The translations under genes were made by a program, and so were the position numbers. DNA of 64,000 bases from assembly GCF_014651115.1 (NCBI RefSeq), contig NZ_BMWG01000008.1, forward strand, positions 193,445 to 257,444, written 5' to 3'. Below, one piece after another: positions 51,508 to 60,054 of this stretch. How positions within the stretch are numbered: position 1 is the first letter of the stretch; each line of letters opens with the position of its first letter. The notes under the pieces were generated by a model. It worked only from the letters and a program-made list of their open reading frames with translations. It ran no database searches and was not told where the DNA came from. The DNA comes from Streptomyces inusitatus. Its GTDB lineage: Bacteria; Actinomycetota; Actinomycetes; Streptomycetales; Streptomycetaceae.

Positions 51508-52682
51508 TCCGTTCCTCTCACTGCTCGGGGCGCGGCGGTCTTCTCCCCGACCGGTCTCTTCGGGGAGCTCCAGCGCCTCATGGCGGGGTTCTCGACGTAG
51601 TTGTGCAGCACCCAGGCGCAGAACAGGGTGACCGCGTAGGTGATCACGATGAACAGGGCGGCGCCCGCGACCCCCCAGGACTGCTCGGTGCCGACCAGCT
51701 TCCTGGCTCCCACCAGCACGGACAGATGCACCAGATAGAAGGCGAAGGAGAGGTCGCCCAGCCAGACCAGGAAACGGCTCCGCAGCGGGGAGCGGATTCC
51801 CTCGACGTCGTCCCTGATCGCCGCGCCGACGATCAGCACGACGGGTACGAAGGTCGCCGCGGCGAAGGCGTAGACCTCGGGCAGGGCGCGCGCGACGACG
51901 CAGGACGCCAGGAGGATGAGTGCGGCGGGGCCCATGCCCAGCCTGATCCAGCGACCGCTGATGATCAGCCGGGCGAGGATGATCCCGGCGATGAACTCCA
52001 GGATGCGGACCGGCGGGAACACATAGCTGAACCAGACCTGATGGGCGGCCGAGAGCGTCAGATGGCTGAAGACGGTGACCGCGAGGAGGACGACTCCGGT
52101 GCCGATGAGCCAGAGCAGGAGACGGTTCTCCCTGATCTTCATGATCCAGGCGAGCAGCAGCGGGAACATGGCGTAGAAGAAGAGTTCCGCCGAGATCGAC
52201 CAGCTCGGCCCGTTGGCGCTGAAGATGACCCGCAGATCGGGTGTCCAGTTCTGCACCAGGAAGACGGCGGGGATGTCGGCGGCCGAGCTCATGGACCCGG
52301 TCAGCACGACGAGACCGATGGCGTACGTCACCAGATGCAGCGGGAAGATCTTGAAGAGGCGCCGCCGCCAGAAGCGGGCGCGGGTGTCCTTGGCCCGCTG
52401 GGCCCAGGTGAGGATGAAACCGCTGGTGACGAAGAAGAACGACACACAGGTGTAGCCGATGAACCCGACGGCGTACCGGTAGTTCTCACGGAGTTCGGCG
52501 TCCTCGAATATATGGAGGATGTCGATGTCGTAGGGCAGATCGCCGGCCAGGATCATGATGTGGCAGAGGAATACGATCACGGAGGCGACGCCGCGCATTC
52601 CCGTGAGCGACGGCAGCGGCGGCCGTCTGCCCTCTGTCCCCACCAGCGGCTGCTGCTGCTGCTCGGAGCGTGTCTCGGTCAT
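51504..52682 (-). CDS. Membrane acyltransferase (acyltransferase 3 family)
   Basis: The protein is 392 residues from ATG 52682 with GGAGAG upstream. LPSLTGMRGVASVIVFLCHIMIL carries the family R-x-x-x-x-x-x-V-x-x-x-H pattern in helix 1; about ten hydrophobic helices follow. Such enzymes O-acetylate or O-acylate sugars, lipids or antibiotics (OafA type). In a biosynthetic cluster it may acylate a hydroxyl of the product. It is coupled to the aminotransferase. The C-terminal tail beyond the last helix is short and basic. Confidence 0.85.
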   Translation of the reverse strand: MTETRSEQQQQPLVGTEGRRPPLPSLTGMRGVASVIVFLCHIMILAGDLPYDIDILHIFEDAELRENYRYAVGFIGYTCVSFFFVTSGFILTWAQRAKDTRARFWRRRLFKIFPLHLVTYAIGLVVLTGSMSSAADIPAVFLVQNWTPDLRVIFSANGPSWSISAELFFYAMFPLLLAWIMKIRENRLLLWLIGTGVVLLAVTVFSHLTLSAAHQVWFSYVFPPVRILEFIAGIILARLIISGRWIRLGMGPAALILLASCVVARALPEVYAFAAATFVPVVLIVGAAIRDDVEGIRSPLRSRFLVWLGDLSFAFYLVHLSVLVGARKLVGTEQSWGVAGAALFIVITYAVTLFCAWVLHNYVENPAMRRWSSPKRPVGEKTAAPRAVRGTE

Positions 52683-52788
52683 CAGTTGGTCTCTCCATGG
52701 GTCCATGGGCCGGTCGGTCGGAACTCCTGGAAGGCCAGGGGTCCCGGGGGCGAGCGGCGCCCGCCCCCGGGACCCGTGCCGCTCGTTT

Positions 52789-53202
52789 CTAGGCGGTGGT
52801 CTCCAGCGCCACCGGGCGGTCGACGACCATGCGCCACTTGCCGTCGTCCCCGCGGCGCAGCACATCGGTGCAGATGCCGTGCATACGCTTGTGGCCGCCC
52901 TCGGGGTCCGGCAGATCGAGGTCGTACTCGACGAAGATCAGCAGTACGTCTCCGGCGATGTACGCGCCCTTGAAGTCGGCCGCGAGACGGGGGCCGCCCG
53001 CGAGCATCTCGGTGATGACCCGGGTGCGTTCCTCTCCGGTCAGCGGCCGGCCCGAGAGGTTGGAGATCGCGTCCTCCCGGTAGAGGGAGTCGAAGATCTT
53101 CCCGTCGTTGGTGTTGAAGGCCGCGAGGAAGACCTCGTTCTGCTGCTCAGGATCGTCCGTGAGTTCCAGGTCCAGGGTTCCCGGCTGGATGTCCGTGGCC
53201 AT
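52789..53202 (-). CDS. SnoaL/NTF2-like protein 1
   Basis: The protein is 137 residues of NTF2-like fold: FLAAFNTNDGKIFDSLYREDAISNLSGRPLTG then HGICTDVLRRGDDGKWRMVVDRPVA. It is paralogous to the protein encoded at 57798 (same ending pattern TDVL...W...D). SnoaL-like proteins act as cyclases, isomerases or small hydrolases in polyketide clusters; in alkaloid-type pathways they have been implicated in ring formation. The catalytic acid is not obvious. Confidence 0.8.
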   Translation of the reverse strand: MATDIQPGTLDLELTDDPEQQNEVFLAAFNTNDGKIFDSLYREDAISNLSGRPLTGEERTRVITEMLAGGPRLAADFKGAYIAGDVLLIFVEYDLDLPDPEGGHKRMHGICTDVLRRGDDGKWRMVVDRPVALETTA

Positions 53203-53272
53203 GGTGGGGGTGCCTCCGTAGTCTCACCTGGGAGTGGCGTCGTGGCCGGATTCGGGGCGGCCACGACGTGGT

Positions 53273-54685
53273 TCAGATAAGAGCCGCCGCCTGGCTCGCG
53301 GCGCGTGCCCCGTCCTGGATGGCGCCCTCGAAGGAGCCGACCCAGCCGCTGGTCATGTCGCCGCCGGCGAAGGTGATCCGCCCGTGCGGCTGATGGAGAC
53401 CGGGGAGCTGGCGCAGCAGCTGCCCGGGCTTGCGCATGCCCCAGCCGCCGCCGGAGTAGGGGTCGTTGGCCCAGTCCTGGACCTTCTTGCCGACGACGGT
53501 GGCGGTGGGGATGATCTGCTGTACGGCGGCGTTGACGGCGGCCAGGCTGCCGACGTTGAGTCCGGGGCCGTTGATGGCGATCATCAGGTTGTCGCCGTTG
53601 CTCAGATGCTGGTGGGTGACGAGGCTGGCGATGGGGTCGCCGGGCGCGCCCTGTGCGAAGACGCGGCCGGGGACGCCCGAGACCCGCAGCCACATCTTGG
53701 CGGCGATCGGGCGGACGCCGACGCCCTCGTTGGTGGCGTCCGCGTGCACGGTGGGCAGCCCGGGGGAGAAGGTGATCGTCTTCCACTTGTTGACCGGGGT
53801 CGCCACGACCGCGACGGGGGCGGTGAAGGTCGCGCCGCCCTGGGTCGTGACGGTGATCTGGTTGTTCGCCTGGGCGATCTGGACGACGGGGGTGCTCAGC
53901 CGCACATCGGCCTGCGCGCCGTTCAGAATGGCCTGGACCAGCGAGGTGATGCCGCCGTTCACCCGGGCGGAGGTCATCTGGTTCCACCCCTGGGCGTTCC
54001 AGCCGCACAGGGCCCACCACTGGGCCAGCGCGGTGAGTCCGCCGTTGGCGGCGTCGCCGCCGGAGTAGGTGGCCATCAGGCCCTGGATCAGATTGCGGTC
54101 CTGGGTGGTGAGGTTGAGCTGGTTCATCCGGTCGGCGAGCGAGAGCGGGTCGACCGAGGCGAGCAGATCGGACCGGAACAGCGGCTGGTTGGGCTGGGCG
54201 AAGTAGTTCTGGGAGCCGTCGAATATCTGGGTGAGCAGCTGCTCCATCCGGTTGGCGGTGACGACGGGGTCGACCGACTGGTAGCCGCTGTTGCCGGTGC
54301 GGACGTAGACCGAGGTGGGCGGCGCGTCCACCACGGTGGTGAGGTTGTAGCGGGTCATCTCGGCGTAGGTGCGGTGGTAGTTCGGGTGGAACCAGGCGCC
54401 GCCGAGTTCGACCTGGGTGCCGAAGTGGGTGCTGGTCCAGACCCGGCCGCCGATCCTGTTGTTGGCCTCCAGCACCAGCGGGCGCAGTCCCAGGTCGCGC
54501 AGGTCCCGCGCGGCGGTCACGCCGGCGAAGCCCGCGCCGATGACGATGGCGTCGTACGGGCCGGTCTTGGTGTTCCGGGTCCGGGCCGCCGCCGGTCGGG
54601 CGACGGCCGCGACGCCGGCTCCCAGGGCGGCCGTGCCGCCCACCCTGATCAGATTCCGGCGGGTGATCTGCCGAAAGTTACTCAC
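53273..54685 (-). CDS. Tat-exported flavin amine oxidase
   Basis: The protein is 470 residues from GTG 54685 (AGGGGGAC upstream). A twin-arginine signal (ITRRNLIRVGGTAALGAG) precedes the FAD fold (VIGAGFAGVTAARDL, GGRVWT, VELGGAWFHP) and the C-terminal FAD loop ITFAGGDMTSGWVGSFEGAIQDG. This is the monoamine-oxidase/L-amino-oxidase type of flavoprotein. Tat export implies the cofactor is loaded inside and the enzyme works outside the membrane. It could oxidise an amine of the product to an imine extracellularly. An odd location for a biosynthetic enzyme, though extracellular late steps are known in Streptomyces. Confidence 0.88.
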   Translation of the reverse strand: MSNFRQITRRNLIRVGGTAALGAGVAAVARPAAARTRNTKTGPYDAIVIGAGFAGVTAARDLRDLGLRPLVLEANNRIGGRVWTSTHFGTQVELGGAWFHPNYHRTYAEMTRYNLTTVVDAPPTSVYVRTGNSGYQSVDPVVTANRMEQLLTQIFDGSQNYFAQPNQPLFRSDLLASVDPLSLADRMNQLNLTTQDRNLIQGLMATYSGGDAANGGLTALAQWWALCGWNAQGWNQMTSARVNGGITSLVQAILNGAQADVRLSTPVVQIAQANNQITVTTQGGATFTAPVAVVATPVNKWKTITFSPGLPTVHADATNEGVGVRPIAAKMWLRVSGVPGRVFAQGAPGDPIASLVTHQHLSNGDNLMIAINGPGLNVGSLAAVNAAVQQIIPTATVVGKKVQDWANDPYSGGGWGMRKPGQLLRQLPGLHQPHGRITFAGGDMTSGWVGSFEGAIQDGARAASQAAALI

Positions 54686-54764
54686 ATGTCCCCCTGGAGA
54701 GAAGTTCTCTGACTGTGTGTGGTGTTCTGATCCGCTGTGGTTCTGTGCGCCGCCACCGCCGTGT

Positions 54765-55943
54765 TCACAGCAGCGGCGTCTCCGGGTCCAGCCCGAGGAG
54801 TGCCCGTCCATAGGTCTCCAGGTTGGTGCTGAGCAGCAGCAGGGCGTGGAGCGAGAGGGCCTGGCTGTCGCGGTGGAGACGCTGGATGGGGACGCTCCGC
54901 TGGATCACGGAGGCCCCGCTCGCGTTGTGGAGGACCTCGACGGCCTCCTTGGCGAGCTGGATCGCGTACGCGGCCTGGCCGCGCACCGCCGTCTTCTCCT
55001 CGATCGTGGGCTGTTCGCCGGCGTCCGCGCGCTCCTGGAGCACCTTCAGCCAGCCGTTGGCGAGCCCTTCCGCCGCGGCGATCTTGTTCGCGGCGGTGGC
55101 GACCTGGATCTGGGTCAGCGGGTGCTGACGCTGGTCGCTCCAGGAGGTGTAGGTGATCGACCGGCCGGGCAGCCGGTCGAGGAAGAGTTCGTACGCGCCC
55201 TGGGCGATGCCGGTGAAGACGGCGGCGCACTCGGCCATGACAAAGCTGAACAGCCCGTAGTCACGGCCGTCCGCGCTGACGTCGGTCCGGCCCGGGGTGG
55301 AGTTGAGAGCGGCGTGCTCGAAGCTCACGACCCGGTGCTCGGGGACGAAGACGTTCTCGGCGGTGGAGGTGGAGCTGCCGGTCGCGACGGCCCCGGAGGT
55401 GTGCCAGTCGTCCGCGATCGTGAACTCGGACATCGGGACGATGGCGACGAGGTCCTCGTGGCTGCCGTCCGGCAGCTCCAGCAGGGCGGCCGCGACGTTC
55501 CAGTCGGCTCCCCGGCAGCCGGTGTTGAAGCGCCAGCTGCCGTTGAGCAGATAGCCGCCCTCGGTGGGGGTGAGGGTGCCGCTGGGGGTGAAGCCGCCGG
55601 AGATGCGGACGGAGGGGTCGCTGAAGATCTCCTCCTGCGCCCGGTCCGGGTAGAGGGTGGCCACCCATGCGTTGGAGATCCACACCATCGAGACCCAGCC
55701 GGTCGAGGCGCAGCCCCGGCTGATCTCGGCGAGGACCCGGCACTGCTCGGCGAGGCTCAGCCCGAGTCCGCCGAACCGGCTCGGCGTGGCGGCGCGGAAG
55801 ACGTCCGCGGCCGCCAGGAGTTCGATGTTCTCGTCCAGGATCCAGCGGCGCTCCTCGGAGGCCTCGCCGTTCTCACGGAGCCTGGGGACGATCTTCTCGA
55901 TCTTCTCCAGTACGGATTCGACCGCTGTGCCGGTGCTGGTCAT
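54765..55943 (-). CDS. Acyl-CoA-dehydrogenase-like flavin-dependent oxygenase
   Basis: The protein is 392 residues with the acyl-CoA dehydrogenase fold, but the sequence around the base (TSWSDQRQHPLTQIQVATAANKIAAAEG) and the GSWRFNTGCRGADW block match two-component flavin-dependent monooxygenases of the HsaA/group D type. The flavin would be supplied by a separate reductase, none of which is seen in the window. It could hydroxylate or dehydrogenate the alkaloid ring. ATG 55943. Confidence 0.75.
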   Translation of the reverse strand: MTSTGTAVESVLEKIEKIVPRLRENGEASEERRWILDENIELLAAADVFRAATPSRFGGLGLSLAEQCRVLAEISRGCASTGWVSMVWISNAWVATLYPDRAQEEIFSDPSVRISGGFTPSGTLTPTEGGYLLNGSWRFNTGCRGADWNVAAALLELPDGSHEDLVAIVPMSEFTIADDWHTSGAVATGSSTSTAENVFVPEHRVVSFEHAALNSTPGRTDVSADGRDYGLFSFVMAECAAVFTGIAQGAYELFLDRLPGRSITYTSWSDQRQHPLTQIQVATAANKIAAAEGLANGWLKVLQERADAGEQPTIEEKTAVRGQAAYAIQLAKEAVEVLHNASGASVIQRSVPIQRLHRDSQALSLHALLLLSTNLETYGRALLGLDPETPLL

Positions 55944-56047
55944 ATCGCCTTCCCTGCTGGTGGGGCCGGTGGTGCCGGGCCCGTTCGGAAACGCCCCGGG
56001 GCGGGTTCTCGCGGCGGGGCGTGGAGGGGTGCCGTCGGGCGGACGGG

Positions 56048-56407
56048 TCAGTTGATGAAGCCGAAGATCCGGTGGATGCGGCCGTCCTTGAACAGCACGG
56101 TGTCGGTGCCCGTGGCACGGGACATCGCGCCGCCCGGGGTGCCCCAGCGCCAGGTGAACAGCGCCATGTCGTTGTGCGCGCCGAGCACCGAGACGACCGT
56201 GAACCAGTCGTCGGGAGCGTGTTCCTGCATGTCGACCATGGACTGGTCGATCGCGTCGCGGCCGGTGTACGGCTCGGTGAGGTTCTGGTCAATGTAGGAC
56301 CCGTCCTCGGTGAACAGCTCTTCGAGCCGGGCGCGCCGCTTCGCGCCGTCGCGCTCGTTGATCGCGTCGATGTAGCCGTGGATGAGCTTGACGGACGTCT
56401 CGTTCAT
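56048..56407 (-). CDS. SnoaL/NTF2-like protein 2
   Basis: The protein is 119 residues: KLIHGYIDAINERDGAKRRARLEELFTEDGSYID, then MQEHAPDDWFTVVSVLGAHNDMALFTWRWG, matching the SnoaL_4/NTF2-like pattern with a conserved Trp and Asp. It differs from the two other copies, which are paralogues of each other. ATG 56407 overlaps the FAD monooxygenase stop (ATGA). Candidate for cyclisation or isomerisation. Confidence 0.8.
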   Translation of the reverse strand: MNETSVKLIHGYIDAINERDGAKRRARLEELFTEDGSYIDQNLTEPYTGRDAIDQSMVDMQEHAPDDWFTVVSVLGAHNDMALFTWRWGTPGGAMSRATGTDTVLFKDGRIHRIFGFIN

Positions 56408-57789
56408 GGCGTGGGTGCACCTTTCTTGACCGTGCCGGGCCGGCCGGCGGGGCGGGCGGACGATCCGCCCAGGACATGGCGGAGCACGCGCAGCATCAGC
56501 GCGGGGCGCATCAGCGACTCGGACGGCTCCACGAGGGCGATGACCCGGAGGAACGCGTCGGCCACGACGGGGTCCCGGGTTCCGGCGCGCTGCACCAGGC
56601 CGACATAGGTGTGCCCGAAGCGGATCGCCGGTGTGCGCTCGCCCTCGACGCCGGGGTAGGCGAGGTCGCTGCCGATCATCAGCTCCCAGACCCGGTCGAT
56701 GGCGTCGGCGGCCAGATCGCGCAGATACGGCAGCGGCTCGGGCTCCCGGCCCCGGGCGAGGTGCCGGCGGAGGGTGACCGCTTCGAGGGCGGAGACCGTC
56801 ATCCCCTGCGCGTAGGAGGGGTTGAGGCTGGACACGGCGTCGCCCATCAGCAGCAGTCCCCGGGGGAATCGCGTCATCCGCTCGTAGCGCCGTCGCAGGC
56901 TGACCGGGAAGCGGTAGGCCACGGGGTCGTCGAGGGGTTCGGCGTCCTGGAGCGCGTCATGGATGTCGGGCGCGGCCACGGACGCGATGAAGTCGTGGAA
57001 GCCCTCCGGGTCCGCCGGCGGATGGTCGCCGAGGATCCCGTAGGCGGTCACGACGGTCCGGTCGCCGTCCACCTTGGCCGCGATCGCGCCTCTCGGGAGG
57101 GCGGCCGAGGCCATGATGTTGATCGCGATGTCGCCCCGGTAGGGGTCGGTCCGCATCCGGTAGTGGCGGGTGGTGTAGCCGAGGCCGATCTTCCGGCGCT
57201 CCTCCTCGACCTGCGGATACCCCAGCTCGACGAGGCGGGCGGAGGTCCGCGAGCCGCGGCCGGAGGCGTCGAGGACCAGATCGGCTTCGATGAGCTCCTC
57301 GGTTCCGTCCCGGTCCGCCACCACGACTCCGTCGATCCGGCCGCGGTCCTCGGTGGCGTTGAGCCGGATGATGTCCCGGCGCTCCAGGAACTCCACATTC
57401 GGCAGGGCCTGTACCCGGGCCCGGACATGGCTCTCCAGGAAGGGGCGGCTGGAGGTGAGCGTGTTCAGTCCGGAGCGGCTCCGCCGCAGCCGCACGCCGT
57501 TGATGTACCAGCGCAGATCGCCCGCCACATCGCCGAGGTTCGCGCCGTCCGACACCATCTCCTCGGTGAGGCCGGGGAAGAGCTCCTCGATGATCTGCTG
57601 GCCGCGGGCGAGGAGTCCGTGGACCTGGCGGCCCTGGGGGACGCCCCGGCGCGGGTCGGTCACATCGGTCAGGGTGTCGCGGTCCACCACGGTCACGGCG
57701 GTGTACGCGTCGGAGAGCACCCGTGCCGCCAGGAGGCCGGCCATCCCCGCGCCGAGGACGACGGCGTGCCGGCCGCATCGCCGGGTCAT
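56404..57789 (-). CDS. FAD-dependent monooxygenase (aromatic hydroxylase-like)
   Basis: The protein is 461 residues from ATG 57789; a GTG at 57801 overlapping the upstream stop is a possible alternative start. FAD site AVVLGAGMAGLLAARVL, then a middle GLNTLTSSRPFLESHVRARVQALP (substrate domain) and GLLLMGDAVSSLNPSYAQGMTVSALEAV, the flavin-binding GD motif. It belongs to the geranylgeranyl-reductase-like/PHBH-like flavoprotein group. Likely epoxidation or hydroxylation. Its neighbours on both sides are SnoaL-like genes. Confidence 0.85.
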   Translation of the reverse strand: MTRRCGRHAVVLGAGMAGLLAARVLSDAYTAVTVVDRDTLTDVTDPRRGVPQGRQVHGLLARGQQIIEELFPGLTEEMVSDGANLGDVAGDLRWYINGVRLRRSRSGLNTLTSSRPFLESHVRARVQALPNVEFLERRDIIRLNATEDRGRIDGVVVADRDGTEELIEADLVLDASGRGSRTSARLVELGYPQVEEERRKIGLGYTTRHYRMRTDPYRGDIAINIMASAALPRGAIAAKVDGDRTVVTAYGILGDHPPADPEGFHDFIASVAAPDIHDALQDAEPLDDPVAYRFPVSLRRRYERMTRFPRGLLLMGDAVSSLNPSYAQGMTVSALEAVTLRRHLARGREPEPLPYLRDLAADAIDRVWELMIGSDLAYPGVEGERTPAIRFGHTYVGLVQRAGTRDPVVADAFLRVIALVEPSESLMRPALMLRVLRHVLGGSSARPAGRPGTVKKGAPTP

Positions 57790-57797
57790 GGAGCCGC

Positions 57798-58190
57798 TCA
57801 CTCGGTCTTGTTGCGGGGGTCGCCGTAGGGGGCGTCGACGGCATAGCGCCATCCGCCCTCCGCGTCCGCGCTCAGCACATCGGTGGCGATGCCCGCCAGC
57901 CGTTCCCTGGTGCCGTCCGAGTCGATGTCGATGCTCCACTCGACGGTCAGCAGAGCGGTGTCACGGGTGACGTGCGACTCGCGGATCCGCGCGGTCATCC
58001 GCGGGCCGAGCGCGAGGAAGCCGGCGAGGCTCTCCTCGCGCTCCGCTCCGGTCAGCGGTTTCTCCGGGTCCCAGGCGGATACCGCCTCCTCGGTGTAGAA
58101 CCGGCGGACCACGTCGAACTCACCGGAGTTGAAGGCGTGGACATACTGCTCAAGATGTTCTTCTACGCCGCCCGTATGAGTACTGGTCAC
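57798..58190 (-). CDS. SnoaL/NTF2-like protein 3
   Basis: The protein is 130 residues from GTG 58190, chosen because GGGG lies about 10 bases upstream and the NTF2-like sequence starts here (VEEHLEQYVHAFNSGEFDVVRRFYTEEAVSAWD). Frame extends upstream to 58316 without similarity. It is paralogous to SnoaL-like 1 (ATDVL...GGWRYAVDAP against CTDVL...GKWRMVVDRP). A role with the flavoenzymes is likely; function not specified. Confidence 0.8.
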   Translation of the reverse strand: MTSTHTGGVEEHLEQYVHAFNSGEFDVVRRFYTEEAVSAWDPEKPLTGAEREESLAGFLALGPRMTARIRESHVTRDTALLTVEWSIDIDSDGTRERLAGIATDVLSADAEGGWRYAVDAPYGDPRNKTE

Positions 58191-58383
58191 AGTGAAATCG
58201 CCCCAAACGATTCTCGTGATGTCACAGTCCTGGAATCGGGCACGGGAATTTTCCCGGACCCGATATTCAAGATAGAGAGGGGCACTCCACCGCAAGTACA
58301 TCAACGAGTAATGCACGGCTCATCGGCAAGATATTTCAAGCCGCGGGCGGGAAACGTGAGGGGTATTACGGGATAATTGACAG

Positions 58384-58422
58384 CGCGGCGGTTCCCAGTC
58401 CGGCGGGACTGGGAACGCCGCG
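58384..58422 (-). terminator. Hairpin terminator downstream of the reductase gene
   Basis: Arms at 58384-58401 and 58406-58422 pair over about 17 bp with one bulged G. It ends the minus-strand reductase transcript before SnoaL-like 3, so the oxidative genes probably start from their own promoter in the AT-rich 58191-58380. Confidence 0.7.
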
Positions 58423-58445
58423 GTTGCCGCAGGTTCGGACGAGGG

Positions 58446-59357
58446 TCAGGAGGCTGCCTGGACGGCCTTCTTGAAGACCTCGAAAACGGCGAAGTAGTTC
58501 TTGTCGCCGTAGCCCCGGGCGATCGCCTCCTTGGCGATGTTCAGCATCAGCTCCGGCTGCTGGGCGTGGACGCCCTGCTCCTGGCAGGTCCTGGTGATGT
58601 GCTCCAGGGCGTTGAGGTTCATCTCCATCGTCCCGTACTCACCGGGGTAGTCGGCCTTGTCCATGGCGGGGGCCTGCGCGACGAGGGTGGAGGTCACCAC
58701 CGTGGGCAGGAACCAGTTGACGGACAGGTCGGCGAAGGTCTCGGCGGGCACACCGGCCGAGGCGACGAGCGCGGTGGCGTGCAGGAAGCCGTTCATCGTC
58801 GCGTACATCTGGCCGAGCAGGGCGGTGTTGTAGAGCACCGCGAGACTGGCGTCGGCGCCGAGGAAACGCGGGTCGCCCATGGCGGACAGCGTCGCCCTGT
58901 GCTCGTTGAAGATCTCCTCCGAACCGCTGAAGAGGAAGACCGACTCGGGGTTTCCGATGAGGTAGGGCGGCACCATGATCGCGCCGTCGAGGTAGCCGAC
59001 GCCGTGCTCGCCGGCCCAGGCGACCGCCGCGTGAGCCTCCTTCGGCGTACCGGAGTTGAGGTTCACCAGGGCGCGGCCGCGCAGCTCCTCGGTGGCCGGG
59101 CCGAAAACGTCGTACATCGTTTCATAGTCTTTGAGACACATAATCGTGACCGGGCTGGCCGAAACGGCCTCGGCCACCGTCTCCGCGCGCGTGGCGCCCT
59201 TGGCGACGAGTTCGTCGGCCCTCGACGCGGTGCGGTTCCAGACCGTGATCGGGTGCCCCTTCTTCTGGAGCGCTTCGGCGAGGGCGATGCCCATCGGGCC
59301 GAGGCCGACGACGGTAACGGGGCTTTCCTGGGGGCTTGTTGCCTGCTGTGTTGTCAT
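58446..59357 (-). CDS. NAD(P)-binding reductase, 6-phosphogluconate-DH/imine-reductase-like
   Basis: The protein is 303 residues. VVGLGPMGIALAEALQKKGHPITVWNRT is the NADP-binding motif with Arg favouring NADPH. The all-helical C-terminal domain with QMYATMNGFLHATALVASAG and NLNALEHITRTCQEQG resembles imine reductases and beta-hydroxyacid dehydrogenases, which dimerise by domain swap. Imine reduction fits the cluster chemistry. The start ATG at 59357 has no Shine-Dalgarno sequence and lies at the predicted transcription start, so the mRNA is probably leaderless. It is divergent from the MerR gene. Confidence 0.85.
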   Translation of the reverse strand: MTTQQATSPQESPVTVVGLGPMGIALAEALQKKGHPITVWNRTASRADELVAKGATRAETVAEAVSASPVTIMCLKDYETMYDVFGPATEELRGRALVNLNSGTPKEAHAAVAWAGEHGVGYLDGAIMVPPYLIGNPESVFLFSGSEEIFNEHRATLSAMGDPRFLGADASLAVLYNTALLGQMYATMNGFLHATALVASAGVPAETFADLSVNWFLPTVVTSTLVAQAPAMDKADYPGEYGTMEMNLNALEHITRTCQEQGVHAQQPELMLNIAKEAIARGYGDKNYFAVFEVFKKAVQAAS

Positions 59358-59364
59358 GCGGAAC

Positions 59365-59396
59365 ACGTTAGAGTCTCACATCGATGTGAGAGTCAA
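59365..59396 (-). promoter_or_regulatory. MerR-type promoter with 18-bp palindromic operator
   Basis: Reading the minus strand: -35 TTGACT (59391-59396), -10 TAACGT (59365-59370) and a 20-base spacer (59371-59390). The perfect 18-bp palindrome TCTCACATCGATGTGAGA (59374-59391) covers almost the whole spacer. MerR activators use 19-20-base spacers that are untwisted by the bound regulator, and the gene encoded 31 bases away is a MerR protein. The TSS falls about 7 bases past the -10, next to ATG 59357. Confidence 0.8.
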
Positions 59397-59421
59397 ATCG
59401 AATGGGTGTGGTGGTGATCAC

Positions 59422-59853
59422 GTGCGCATCGGAGCGATGTCCCAGCGGACCGGCGTCAGTGAACGGCTGTTGCGGTACTACGAGGAGCAGGGCCTGCTGA
59501 GCCCCTTACGGCGGGCCAGCGGGTACCGCGAGTACGACGAGGAGGATGTGAACAGGGTGCGCGGCATCCGCACTCTGCTCGGCGCGGGCCTCAGCACCCA
59601 GACGATCTCCGTGCTGATGCCGTGCATGGTCGAGGACGACGGCAGTCTGATGCCCGGGTGCGCGGACATGCTTCCCGATCTGTACCGGGAGCGGGAGCGG
59701 ATCGACGCCGCCGTCGAGCAACTCCTCGGCGCGCGCACGGTGCTCGACACCCTCATCGCCGCCACGCCGTCCACCGTCGTCGAGGAGCCGGAGACCTGCC
59801 TCGTCGGGGAGTACGACCGCGCCCCGCTGCACGCGCCGGGCGCGCGTCTCTGA
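59422..59853 (+). CDS. MerR-family transcriptional regulator
   Basis: The protein is 143 residues from GTG 59422. Winged-helix start MRIGAMSQRTGVSERLLRYYEEQGLLSPLRRASGYREYDEEDVNRVRGI, then dimerisation helix and an effector tail with PCMVEDDGSLMPGC. It faces the reductase gene across the palindrome at 59374-59391 and is the probable activator and autoregulator of that promoter. Two cysteines (PCM, PGC) could sense redox state or metal, but the residues differ from the classical metal-site arrangements. The start is uncertain by a few codons. Confidence 0.88.
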   Translation: MRIGAMSQRTGVSERLLRYYEEQGLLSPLRRASGYREYDEEDVNRVRGIRTLLGAGLSTQTISVLMPCMVEDDGSLMPGCADMLPDLYRERERIDAAVEQLLGARTVLDTLIAATPSTVVEEPETCLVGEYDRAPLHAPGARL

Positions 59854-59918
59854 CCCCCTCCCCCCTTCGTTCCGGACAGCCGGACCGACCCGGGCCGACC
59901 GGGACCGCCCCGGACCGA

Positions 59919-59952
59919 CCGGACCCGCCATGACGGCGGGTCCGGCTTTTTC
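59919..59952 (+). terminator. Rho-independent terminator after the MerR gene
   Basis: CCGGACCCGCC (59919-59929) and its complement (59935-59945) around a 5-base loop, followed by a five-T tract. It is the only classical hairpin plus T-run in the window. Confidence 0.85.
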
Positions 59953-60023
59953 ATGCGCTCCCCGGTCCGCCCCCGTGTGCCCGTGTGCCCGTGTGCCCCC
60001 GATTGCCAGGTCATTACTGGGCA

Positions 60024-60054
60024 TTGAACGCCCTTCGGCAGGCCCTGCTAGCGT
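60024..60054 (+). promoter_or_regulatory. Candidate promoter of the type I PKS
   Basis: TTGAAC (60024-60029), a 19-base spacer and TAGCGT (60049-60054), a TAGxxT -10 as often seen in Streptomyces. The leader to GTG 60244 would be about 180 bases. Confidence 0.35.
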
